From assembly GCA_947303465.1 (NCBI GenBank), contig CAMYYI010000002.1, positions 1 through 64,000 of the forward strand: 64,000 nucleotides of DNA, read 5' to 3'. The position numbers and the translations under genes are program-made. A model generated the notes under the pieces. It was given only the letters and a program-made list of their open reading frames with translations. It searched no databases and had not been told where the DNA came from. This document shows positions 31,597-40,097 of the stretch, in pieces (positions within the stretch are counted from its first letter, which is position 1; each line of letters starts with the position of its first letter). This DNA is from an uncultured Bacteroidales bacterium (GTDB lineage Bacteria > Bacteroidota > Bacteroidia > Bacteroidales > UBA932).

Positions 31597-32892
31597 TCAG
31601 ATTTCTTTGCTGATGATGAGGCGGCGGGAGCCGGAGATGGTGCAGGCGAAGATGTGGACCGTACCGCCGGGCTTGACGCGGAGGCGGGAGCGCAGTTCTT
31701 CGGAACTCATAGGGACGCCGCGGGCCGTCACTTCCGCCTTAGGGTACCGGCGGCCCAAATCTTTCAATACTGAAGAAGCAAATGGCAGATTTTCAATAAT
31801 TCGCCAAAACTTACCAAAGTGAGATAACTGCTCATCGTACGTCATAATACAGATCCCGGGGCCCAGTCCGGACTTTACCATTGCCGCCGACGGCACAAAC
31901 AGCAAGTCAGAAGACAGCTCCGGCAAAACGGAGGCAGAAGTGGCCTCCGAGGACCGTGGCCGCCCATGGCCACCCCGATGGGCAGATGTCCCCTGGGGGA
32001 CTATAGGGGGAAACAACATCTCGGAGAGATGGGAGGGGCCCGCAGTTTCAGCTGTGGGAGGGATGAGCGAAGCGTAGTCTTTCGGAGGCCACTTCTGCGT
32101 AGTGAAGACGGAACCGTCTTCCGCCAATACTATCTTTGACACAGCGCCGCGCTTCCTTTCGTCCGCCGGGACCGTGGGTCCGGCGTTACTCAGCCGCAGC
32201 GGCGCAGCCGCGAGAATGGACGTAGCCGGGCCCTCGGTCCCGGCGGATGCAAACTCGCGGCGGCAGAGGCAGAGGAGTTCCTTGCATTCACCGTCGGCAC
32301 CCACCACATGAAGCTCAGAAAGCCACCTGTAAAGGCGTTTGCGAAGCATAGTGATATCTGCCATGGGAGACAGCTTAACCATCACCTCAGGCGCAATCTC
32401 AAGCAAATGCGGCATCAAAGCAACCACATCCGGGCTGCAGTCCTCCAGCAAAAAGACCTTGCGACCGGCCGCATCCCTGCGGGCAGGGTCGAGATAAATC
32501 ACATCGGGGCGGAAGGGCGCAAGCGCCTCCTTCCAATCATCTGAGGCCTCGGAGACATCATAGCAAGAGAAGCTGACATTGTCCAATCCGAGCGCAGCAA
32601 AGTTGCGGCGAACCGCCTCCAGCAAGACCAGGTCCCTCTCGTTATACCAAACCGCAGAAGCCCTCCTCGAAAAGGCCCAGCTGTCCGCCCCGAGCCCCCC
32701 GGTAAGGTCGGCCACACGGGCTCCGGCAGGCAGCAACGACGCCTTATACAGCGCCGTACTCTCGCTTGAGCACTGCTGAAGGTTCAAATCTTTAGGGACC
32801 TCTATATCAACACCTTCCCAAGACGGCAACTTATCCACAAGCTTCTTCGCCGCCGACTTGTCCAGGGACTTCAGTATATCAGCGAAACTCAT
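31597..32892 (-). CDS. Class I SAM-dependent methyltransferase with THUMP-like domain (PG_1098-like)
   Basis: ARVADLTGGLGADSWAFSRRA, VIYLDPARRDAAGRKVF, MVKLSPMADI, ECKELLCL; two unusual low-complexity inserts (see findings). Confidence 0.85.
   Translation of the reverse strand: MSFADILKSLDKSAAKKLVDKLPSWEGVDIEVPKDLNLQQCSSESTALYKASLLPAGARVADLTGGLGADSWAFSRRASAVWYNERDLVLLEAVRRNFAALGLDNVSFSCYDVSEASDDWKEALAPFRPDVIYLDPARRDAAGRKVFLLEDCSPDVVALMPHLLEIAPEVMVKLSPMADITMLRKRLYRWLSELHVVGADGECKELLCLCRREFASAGTEGPATSILAAAPLRLSNAGPTVPADERKRGAVSKIVLAEDGSVFTTQKWPPKDYASLIPPTAETAGPSHLSEMLFPPIVPQGTSAHRGGHGRPRSSEATSASVLPELSSDLLFVPSAAMVKSGLGPGICIMTYDEQLSHFGKFWRIIENLPFASSVLKDLGRRYPKAEVTARGVPMSSEELRSRLRVKPGGTVHIFACTISGSRRLIISKEI
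31934..32098. repeat. 165-bp palindromic element inside the methyltransferase ORF (in frame)
   Basis: Perfect 16-bp terminal inverted repeat gcagaagtggcctccg (31934-31949)/cggaggccacttctgc (32083-32098); 165 bp = 55 codons; internal modules shared with 6927-7088. Confidence 0.75.
32162..32247. repeat. 86-bp palindromic element inside the methyltransferase ORF
   Basis: tccgccgggaccgtgggtccggc (32162-32184) vs gccgggccctcggtcccggcgga (32225-32247), 21/23 inverted match. Confidence 0.75.
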
Positions 32893-34313
32893 TCGAAGAA
32901 GTTATCCTTGAAGTTCACCAGATACACCTTTTCTACGGCACGCGTAAGGGCAGTATACAGCCACTTCAGATCCTCCACCGTCTGGACATCCTGCCAGAAC
33001 GGATTGTCTATGAACACGCAGCGCCACTGTCCGCCCTGCGCCTTATGGCAGGTGATTGCATCTGCATATTTAAGTTGGAGGGCATTAAAATAGACATCCT
33101 CTCTAACCGCCTCCCAGATACGCTTCTTCGTGCCACGGTCGGCATAATCGGCACTCACGCCCTCATACAGGGCATTCTGCTGTTCTGCAGTAAGCGACGC
33201 CGATTCCGACGTAAGCGTATCCAGGCACACCTTGGCCTGCACTTCCGCATCCTCATAATCCGGGAAAGACAGAATGGCATCGGCAAATCGGAGCCCGTAA
33301 CGGTCTTCGTAATGCCATATCTTCCTGAGCACCGCCACATCGCCGTTGGCTATATAATCCATCTGGTCTATATCCTCTACAAACTGATAGCAGTTCTTGA
33401 CTATCATGAACTTATCCCCGCGGGCGAGCTCCTCCTCCTTGAACAGCACCTTAGCGCGTATGCCCAGATTATAACGAATGGCACGTTTGTTCGAGCGGCA
33501 GAGCACGACGGTATCGTCATAGCCGTAACGGCCATAGGCATCCGAAATGGCTTCCAGAAGGTCTCCCCCGCTAATCCGCTCCACATCACCTCCCTCGGAG
33601 GCATGTAGCCCGAGACCCTCGAAACAGTCCTCCGGAGAGGCTTTTTCTATCAGCCTGCGCAGCATTGTGGCATTGGCAAGTATGCCGGACTCGCTTTCCT
33701 GCCGCACCACCGTAGACAACTCCGCATAGCGTACGCCTCCGTAATTGTCCATACAGGACGGGTCGAGCGCCGGCGAAAGCTCCAGCCCTACGGGCGGCAA
33801 CTGAGCGGCGTCTCCCAGCAGCACAAGCCGGCAATCGTCCCCGGCGCGGACGAACTGGATCAAGTCTTCAAGGAGGTTGCCGGAGCCGAAAACCGGCTGC
33901 TGCCTGTCGGCGTCGGTGCCAATCAGCGACACCTCATCCACGACGAACAGAGTATGCTTGGACTTGTTGGGCGCAAGAGAAAACTGTCCCCAGCCATTGC
34001 TTCCGACAGATTTCTGCCTGTAAATGTGCTTGTGAACCGTATATGCAGGTCGGCCGGAGATGCCCGATAGCACCTTAGCGGCACGCCCTGTAGGGGCAAG
34101 CAGCACCGAACGTATGCCTACCCTGGCAAGACTGTTTATTACTGCCGAAAGGGCCGTTGTCTTGCCCGTCCCGGCATATCCGTTGATAACGAATATATCC
34201 CCGTCGTCGGAACAAAGAAAAGCTGCCAGGTCACGGAATAGCGCATCCTGGCAAGCTGTGGGTTCATAGCCCAGTTTATCGAGGAAACCCTCGTAGAGGC
34301 GTTTCGGATCCAT
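32889..34313 (-). CDS. RecD-like DNA helicase / AAA-family ATPase
   Basis: GYAGTGKTTALSAVI Walker A, FVVDEVSLIG Walker B, C-terminal ITCHKAQGGQWRCVFID...LYTALTRA. Confidence 0.92.
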   Translation of the reverse strand: MDPKRLYEGFLDKLGYEPTACQDALFRDLAAFLCSDDGDIFVINGYAGTGKTTALSAVINSLARVGIRSVLLAPTGRAAKVLSGISGRPAYTVHKHIYRQKSVGSNGWGQFSLAPNKSKHTLFVVDEVSLIGTDADRQQPVFGSGNLLEDLIQFVRAGDDCRLVLLGDAAQLPPVGLELSPALDPSCMDNYGGVRYAELSTVVRQESESGILANATMLRRLIEKASPEDCFEGLGLHASEGGDVERISGGDLLEAISDAYGRYGYDDTVVLCRSNKRAIRYNLGIRAKVLFKEEELARGDKFMIVKNCYQFVEDIDQMDYIANGDVAVLRKIWHYEDRYGLRFADAILSFPDYEDAEVQAKVCLDTLTSESASLTAEQQNALYEGVSADYADRGTKKRIWEAVREDVYFNALQLKYADAITCHKAQGGQWRCVFIDNPFWQDVQTVEDLKWLYTALTRAVEKVYLVNFKDNFFE

Positions 34314-35767
34314 CAGCGCTTATGTCTGTCGAACACCATGGCCACGACGGCGAGCACGGGGTAAATCTCTATACGGCCAAGGAACATATCGAAGCTGAAC
34401 AGCAGTTTGGCCGCCCCCGGGGCGCAGTTGAAAGAGCCCATGGAGCCCATCTCACCAAGAGCAGGGCCGACGTTGCTGATACTGGTTACGGAAGCCGCGA
34501 TTGAATTCTGCCAGCCCACCCCGATAAGCAGGCAAAGCACCGCCGACAGGGAAAGCAACACCGCATAAAGGGCGATGTACAGCAGGTGTGGCGCTACATC
34601 CTGGTCCAGAAGCACACGGCCGCCGAGCTTGACCTCGTTCACGGATGAAGGATGGAGGATACGGTTGATCTGGCGGCCTATTGCCTTGAACAGCAGCACT
34701 ATGCGGTCTATTTTCAAACCACCGGAAGTAGATCCGGCGCAACCGCAGACCGCTGCCGCAAGTATGATGAGACCGCCCATGAAAGGAGGCCACGAAGCGT
34801 TGTCCAGGGTGGCGAAGCCGGTGGTGGAAGAAATGCACATCACCTCGAAAAGGCCGTTCCACATGGATTCTCCCCAGCCGCTGCAGAAGCCTCCGGTCTT
34901 GAGGCCTATTCCCATCAGCACGGCAAAGAGCAGCAGAGAGAATGTATAGTATGTCACTATTGCATTCTTCATCGGCTTGAGCGTACGGTTTACCACGGAA
35001 AGGAAAACCAGGCCGAAGTGAAGGGACGACAGGTACATGCACAACATTGTAGCACCTTCTATCCAGCGGGAGTTGAAGGCGCCGATAGAAGCGTTCCGGG
35101 TACTGAATCCACCCGTTGCGCACACGCTCATGGCATGGCAGAGCGCATCGAATACCGGCATGCCTGCCAGCATATAGAGTATCATCGCAAGGGCGAAAAT
35201 GCCCAGATACACGTAAGCGAAGATATTGACCGTCTTGTTGGCCCGCATGGCGTATGCGCCCCTGGACAGGGAACTGATTTCCATGTTCACAAGGCGCAGC
35301 TTCACAGGACTGGAGTCAGGTATGATGAGCAGGAGGAAAACCACTACTCCCAAGCCGCCGATGAAATGCGTGCTGGCGCGCCAGAACAGCAGGCTTCTGG
35401 GCAGGGCCTCCACATTGTCAAGTATGGTAGCTCCGGTGGTGGTGAAGCCGGATACGCTCTCGAACCAGGCGTTCTCAAGGGAGAACGGGCCGCCCCAGAG
35501 GGCATATGGCAGCATGCCGAAAATGAAAGACAGCAGCCAGGACAGGGTGATGGTAACGTATCCCTCCTTAAGAGTGATGGCATGGGTGTTCCGGACGAAG
35601 ATAAAGGGGAAGACACCCACCAGGAATGTAATTGTAAAGCTGATGACAAGGGCGGCAAGCGCACTGTCGTTGCCGTTCAGCACCGATACCAGCACTGAAA
35701 GCAGCATGAACAGGGAGCTCACCAGGAGCGCCAGTCCGACGTTACGGCTGATTGCTTTCCAGTTCAT
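34313..35767 (-). CDS. trkH: Trk-type potassium uptake membrane subunit
   Basis: SVSGFTTTGATIL, CATGGFSTRNASIG, SSTTGFATLD selectivity-filter-like repeats; GCAGSTSGGLK. Confidence 0.94.
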   Translation of the reverse strand: MNWKAISRNVGLALLVSSLFMLLSVLVSVLNGNDSALAALVISFTITFLVGVFPFIFVRNTHAITLKEGYVTITLSWLLSFIFGMLPYALWGGPFSLENAWFESVSGFTTTGATILDNVEALPRSLLFWRASTHFIGGLGVVVFLLLIIPDSSPVKLRLVNMEISSLSRGAYAMRANKTVNIFAYVYLGIFALAMILYMLAGMPVFDALCHAMSVCATGGFSTRNASIGAFNSRWIEGATMLCMYLSSLHFGLVFLSVVNRTLKPMKNAIVTYYTFSLLLFAVLMGIGLKTGGFCSGWGESMWNGLFEVMCISSTTGFATLDNASWPPFMGGLIILAAAVCGCAGSTSGGLKIDRIVLLFKAIGRQINRILHPSSVNEVKLGGRVLLDQDVAPHLLYIALYAVLLSLSAVLCLLIGVGWQNSIAASVTSISNVGPALGEMGSMGSFNCAPGAAKLLFSFDMFLGRIEIYPVLAVVAMVFDRHKR

Positions 35768-36560
35768 CTGACAGTCTTGCTTTCAGGTCTTTAAGGCGCT
35801 TGCGCAGCTGAAGGTTCTCATTGGCCACCTCGGACACGCCCTCGTTCAGCTTGACCAGCTGGTCGTCACCCTCAAAGGTGTAAGTGTACTTCTTGCCATA
35901 GGAACGGTAGCCGTCCAGGGAATCCTGCATTTTGTACAGGGGATTCACATAATAGGCCAGCATGAAGAGCAGCAGCATGACCACCAGCAGAAGGCCTACC
36001 GCCACGGCAACTATGCCGGGGATGATACTCCTGTAAAAACCGCGCTCGAATGTCTTGGAATTCTTCTCCAGATCGTTGTAGATTGCCGTTTCCAGGGCAT
36101 TGATATCCGCATCCAGCTGGGCGAAGCTGGGCTGAAGCCTGTTGAAGTACCAGCTGCGGGAATCGATGAAATAAGAGTCCAGGACGTTCTCCAGTTCCAG
36201 CGAAGTAAGGACGTACGCCGTACAGGAATATATCACGGAATCGGTGAGCGGCTGGATCACATTGGATTCCAGAGAAGCCCGGAGAGTGTCGCAGTGAGAA
36301 AGGAAATACTCCTGGTCGAAGCGGGGCAGCTCGGCATAGGCCTCGTCACCGATGACGGCAAGAATGTCAAGATTATATTTGTGACTTATGTCTGCAAGCT
36401 TGTGTGCGGTATTGAGGCTGGTAATATCGTCGGCGATAAGATCGGACACATAAGTACTCATCTTGGAATACTCCAGAACCGATATTGTGGCCGATATCAG
36501 CAAGATGGCCGCTATCGCCGAGAGACTCAACGTCAATTTTGCCTTAATTGACAGCTTCAT
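35742..36560 (-). CDS. Two-TM membrane protein with periplasmic helical domain and HAMP-like/coiled-coil tail
   Basis: MKLSIKAKLTLSLSAIAAILLISATISVLEYSKM resembles MCP four-helix-bundle sensors; second TM then short coiled coil; overlaps trkH by 26 nt; start set to 36560. Confidence 0.7.
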   Translation of the reverse strand: MKLSIKAKLTLSLSAIAAILLISATISVLEYSKMSTYVSDLIADDITSLNTAHKLADISHKYNLDILAVIGDEAYAELPRFDQEYFLSHCDTLRASLESNVIQPLTDSVIYSCTAYVLTSLELENVLDSYFIDSRSWYFNRLQPSFAQLDADINALETAIYNDLEKNSKTFERGFYRSIIPGIVAVAVGLLLVVMLLLFMLAYYVNPLYKMQDSLDGYRSYGKKYTYTFEGDDQLVKLNEGVSEVANENLQLRKRLKDLKARLSDELESNQP

Positions 36561-36633
36561 TTTAAAATTTTTTACAAAATCTGCACAAATATAAGAAATA
36601 ATTGGTATTTTTGCATAAGCCACATGACACACT

Positions 36634-37833
36634 ATGACCAGCAGCTTCCTTAACGATTCCACAGTCAAGAATGCCCAGATAAAGAGGGCAATACTTAGGC
36701 TGTGCATCAGTCACGACGAATCCAGCATATCCTATTTCAGCAAGAACCTGGGTATCAGCGTTCCCACCATCACCAAACTGATTGGGGAACTGATAGACGA
36801 CGGCTTCCTGCTGGACGAGGGAAAGATAGGCACGTCCGGAGGCCGCCGGCCCAGCATCTTCGGGCTCAATCCCAACGCCGGATACTTCGTGGGCATAGAC
36901 ATAGCCCGGCATCACTTCCACATTGCCGTAATGGACTTCAGGGGGAATCTCCGCCACTATATCGAGGACATTGAGTTCGTGCTGGAATCCAACGGCAAGT
37001 CCTTCAGGGAGATTTGCCGCATGGTCAAAGATACGGTCGTATCCGCCGGGATACCCTGGATCAAAGTACTGGCGGTAGGAGTGAGCCTTTCCGGAAGGGT
37101 CAACCCGGAGGAAGGCTATTCCCTCTCCTACTTCGTAACGGACGATCTTCCTCTCAAAGAACTGTTCCAAAGGGAGCTTAACGTCCCCGTAAGCATTGAG
37201 AACGACTCCCGCGCCCTGACCTACGGCGAATACATGACGCTGGGCAAGAACGCCGACAAGGACATGATAGCCATCAACCTAAGCTGGGGTCTTGGGATGG
37301 GTATGATATTGGACGGACAGCTGTATTACGGCAAATCCGGTTTCTCGGGAGAAATAGGCCACTTCCCCCTGCTGGACAACGACATAATGTGCCGATGCGG
37401 CAAAGTGGGGTGCCTGGAGACCGGCGCGTCCGGTTCGGCCCTGCACCGCATGATAATAGAAAAACTGAAGGCCGGCCGCCGTTCCTCCCTGTACAAACCT
37501 TACATGGAGCAGGGCGACCTGGACCTTTCGGTAATCCTCAAGGCCGTCCGGGACGGAGACGTGCTTGCCATTGAATGCATAGGCGAGATAGGAGAAACGC
37601 TCGGACGGGGCATTTCCGGAATAATCAACATATTCAACCCGGGCCTGGTTGTGATAGGCGGTCGTCTCATAGTGGGTAAAGACCATCTCATTCTGCCGAT
37701 ACGCACCGCCGTGAACAAGCTCTCCATGGAGCGTGTGAGCTCCGATACAAAGATACGCCTCTCCACTCTGGGACGTAAGGCCATAGCCATAGGTGACTGC
37801 TTCCTGTCCAGGAAGAAGTTGCTGGGAATCTGA
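36634..37833 (+). CDS. ROK family transcriptional regulator (NagC/XylR-like)
   Basis: N-terminal winged HTH followed by GIDIARHHFHIAVMDFRG, GHFPLLDNDIMCRCGKVGCLET (ROK zinc motif). Confidence 0.92.
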   Translation: MTSSFLNDSTVKNAQIKRAILRLCISHDESSISYFSKNLGISVPTITKLIGELIDDGFLLDEGKIGTSGGRRPSIFGLNPNAGYFVGIDIARHHFHIAVMDFRGNLRHYIEDIEFVLESNGKSFREICRMVKDTVVSAGIPWIKVLAVGVSLSGRVNPEEGYSLSYFVTDDLPLKELFQRELNVPVSIENDSRALTYGEYMTLGKNADKDMIAINLSWGLGMGMILDGQLYYGKSGFSGEIGHFPLLDNDIMCRCGKVGCLETGASGSALHRMIIEKLKAGRRSSLYKPYMEQGDLDLSVILKAVRDGDVLAIECIGEIGETLGRGISGIINIFNPGLVVIGGRLIVGKDHLILPIRTAVNKLSMERVSSDTKIRLSTLGRKAIAIGDCFLSRKKLLGI

Positions 37834-37838
37834 TAATT

Positions 37839-39260
37839 ATGACAGACGACATACTGAAAGGGCTATTCGAATCCTACTCTGGCCGGCAACTGTCGGAGAA
37901 GACCGAACTGCCCACCTCCGGCAGCCACAGGCGCTATTACCGCCTCAAGGGAGGCAATATCTCCATCATAGGGGTACTCGGTACCGACTATGATGAAAAC
38001 AAGGCTTTCATCACCCTTTCCCGCCATTTCAAGGAAAAAGGCATCAATGTGCCTACAGTGCTTGCAGTTTCAGAGGACGGCATGTCCTATATCCAGGAGG
38101 ACCTGGGCGATAAAATGCTCTTCGACCAGCTGTCGCAGGGAAGGGAAAGCGGACGGTACAGTTCTTACGAGACTTCCCTGCTGTGCCGCACCATAGAGAG
38201 GCTGCCCAGGCTCCAGTTCAAAGGGGCGGAAGGGCTCGACTGGAGCATATGCTATCCCCAGCGGCAGTTCGACGCCCGGATGGTGGACTTCGACCTAAAC
38301 TATTTCAAATACTGCTTCCTCAAGGCAACCGGCTTGGAGTTCAACGAGATACAGCTGCAGGACGACTTCGAGCGCTTCAAGGCCGACCTGCTGAAGGACG
38401 ACACAGACACCTTCCTGTACCGCGATTTCCAGGCACGCAATGTCATAATCAAGGATGACGAGCCCTACTTCATCGACTATCAGAGCGGAAGACGAGGTCC
38501 GATCTATTATGACGTAGCCTCTTTTATCTGGCAGGCCCGCTCCCGCTTTCCCGACGAGCTCAAGCAGGAACTGATACGCAGTTACCTGAGGACCCTGCGC
38601 AGCTACACGGAGGTCGATGAAGAGCAGTTCAACGCCCGCCTGCGCCTGTTTGTACTCTTCCGTACCCTGCAGGTTCTTGGAGCATACGGATACCGCGGTT
38701 ACTTCGAAAAGAAGCCGCACTTCCTCGCCAGCGTGCCGTACGCACTGGACAACATACGCAGCCTGCTCAAGACTCCGTTCGACGATTATCCCTACCTTAA
38801 CGGGATCCTGGACAAGCTGACCAGGATGCCTCAGTTCTACGAAATTGCAGAAGAGCGGAGGCTGGAGGTGCATATCTACAGTTTCGCCTACAAGAAAGGC
38901 ATTCCGGCAGACAATACCGGCAACGGAGGAGGCTATGTATTCGACTGCCGGTCCGTAAACAACCCTGGCAAATATGAGCATTACCGCCAGTTCAACGGGA
39001 ACGATCCGGAAGTGATCAAGTTCCTGGAGGATGACGGCGAAGTATTTGTTTTCCTGGAGAGCGTCTACAAGCTGGTTGATGCCCACGTAGAGCGCTTTAT
39101 CGAACGCAAATTCACGCATTTGCAGGTATGCTTCGGATGCACGGGAGGACAGCACCGCTCGGTCTTCTGTGCTGAGCATCTGGCTCGTCATCTGGCCGGA
39201 AAGTACGACGTCCGGGTAAAGATTACCCACAGGGAACTAGACATAGAAAAGACGCTCTGA
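37839..39260 (+). CDS. APH-type sugar kinase (AmgK-like) fused to RapZ C-terminal domain
   Basis: N-term kinase fold (GSHRRYYRL, FLYRDFQARNVII, YFIDYQSGRRGPIYYDVASF); C-term VHIYSFAYKKGIPADNTGNGGGYVFDCRSVNNPG...FGCTGGQHRSVFCAEHLA typical of RapZ. Confidence 0.88.
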   Translation: MTDDILKGLFESYSGRQLSEKTELPTSGSHRRYYRLKGGNISIIGVLGTDYDENKAFITLSRHFKEKGINVPTVLAVSEDGMSYIQEDLGDKMLFDQLSQGRESGRYSSYETSLLCRTIERLPRLQFKGAEGLDWSICYPQRQFDARMVDFDLNYFKYCFLKATGLEFNEIQLQDDFERFKADLLKDDTDTFLYRDFQARNVIIKDDEPYFIDYQSGRRGPIYYDVASFIWQARSRFPDELKQELIRSYLRTLRSYTEVDEEQFNARLRLFVLFRTLQVLGAYGYRGYFEKKPHFLASVPYALDNIRSLLKTPFDDYPYLNGILDKLTRMPQFYEIAEERRLEVHIYSFAYKKGIPADNTGNGGGYVFDCRSVNNPGKYEHYRQFNGNDPEVIKFLEDDGEVFVFLESVYKLVDAHVERFIERKFTHLQVCFGCTGGQHRSVFCAEHLARHLAGKYDVRVKITHRELDIEKTL

Positions 39261-39263
39261 GTC

Positions 39264-40097
39264 ATGAAGGCAATGGTGTTTGCAGCCGGGCTCGGCACGC
39301 GGCTAAAACCGCTTACGGACAGCATTCCAAAGGCTCTGGTACCGGTCTGCGGACAGCCTCTCCTTTACCATGTACTGAACAAGCTGCGCGATGCCGGATA
39401 CGACGACATAGTCGTTAACGTGCATCATTTTGCCGGGCAGATCCGGGAATACCTGGCCGGGCACGACTTCGGCGTAAAGATTTCCATCTCCGACGAATCC
39501 GACCTGCTTCGCGAAACCGGCGGCGGCATCCGGCACGCCCGGAGATTCCTGAACGGCTCCGGAGAGGACAGGGCAAACGGCTCCGTGACGGACAAGGCAC
39601 TTCGGGGCGAAAGATTTGGGAAAAGCCCCTCCGAACCTATGTCCTCTCCGGAGCCGTTCCTGGTTCATAATGTGGACATCATATCCGACCTGGATCTCAG
39701 ATGGTTCCGGGAACAATGGCGCCCCGGAGCCCTGGCGACCCTGCTGGTAAGTGAGAGACAGACACAAAGATATCTGCTGTTTGACGATGACATGCGCCTG
39801 GTCGGCTGGACCAATATCGCTACCGGTGAAGTACGCAGTCCGCACAGGAATCTGAAACCGGAGAAATGCCGCCGCCTCGCCTTTGCCGGCATACACGACA
39901 TCTCCCCTGCCATTTTTGATTTATTTGAAGAACGCCTGTACCCCGAGCGCTTCCCCATCATGGATTTCTATCTGGACGTCTGCGCAGAGTATCCCATCTA
40001 CGGAGCCGCGCCGGAAAAGCTTACTATGATAGATGTGGGCAAACTGGACAGCCTTGAAGCGGCTAACGCCCTTGTTCGTAGTCTCGTAAAGCCTTGA
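39264..40097 (+). CDS. Sugar-1-phosphate nucleotidyltransferase (MurU-like)
   Basis: MKAMVFAAGLGTRLKPLTDSIPKALVPVCGQPLLYHVL; immediately downstream of the AmgK-like kinase; contains an unusual ~30-aa insert. Confidence 0.88.
   Translation: MKAMVFAAGLGTRLKPLTDSIPKALVPVCGQPLLYHVLNKLRDAGYDDIVVNVHHFAGQIREYLAGHDFGVKISISDESDLLRETGGGIRHARRFLNGSGEDRANGSVTDKALRGERFGKSPSEPMSSPEPFLVHNVDIISDLDLRWFREQWRPGALATLLVSERQTQRYLLFDDDMRLVGWTNIATGEVRSPHRNLKPEKCRRLAFAGIHDISPAIFDLFEERLYPERFPIMDFYLDVCAEYPIYGAAPEKLTMIDVGKLDSLEAANALVRSLVKP
39551..39659. repeat. Palindromic element inside the nucleotidyltransferase ORF
   Basis: Perfect 20-bp inverted repeat gaacggctccggagaggaca (39551-39570)/tgtcctctccggagccgttc (39640-39659) within an open frame. 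Confidence 0.8.
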
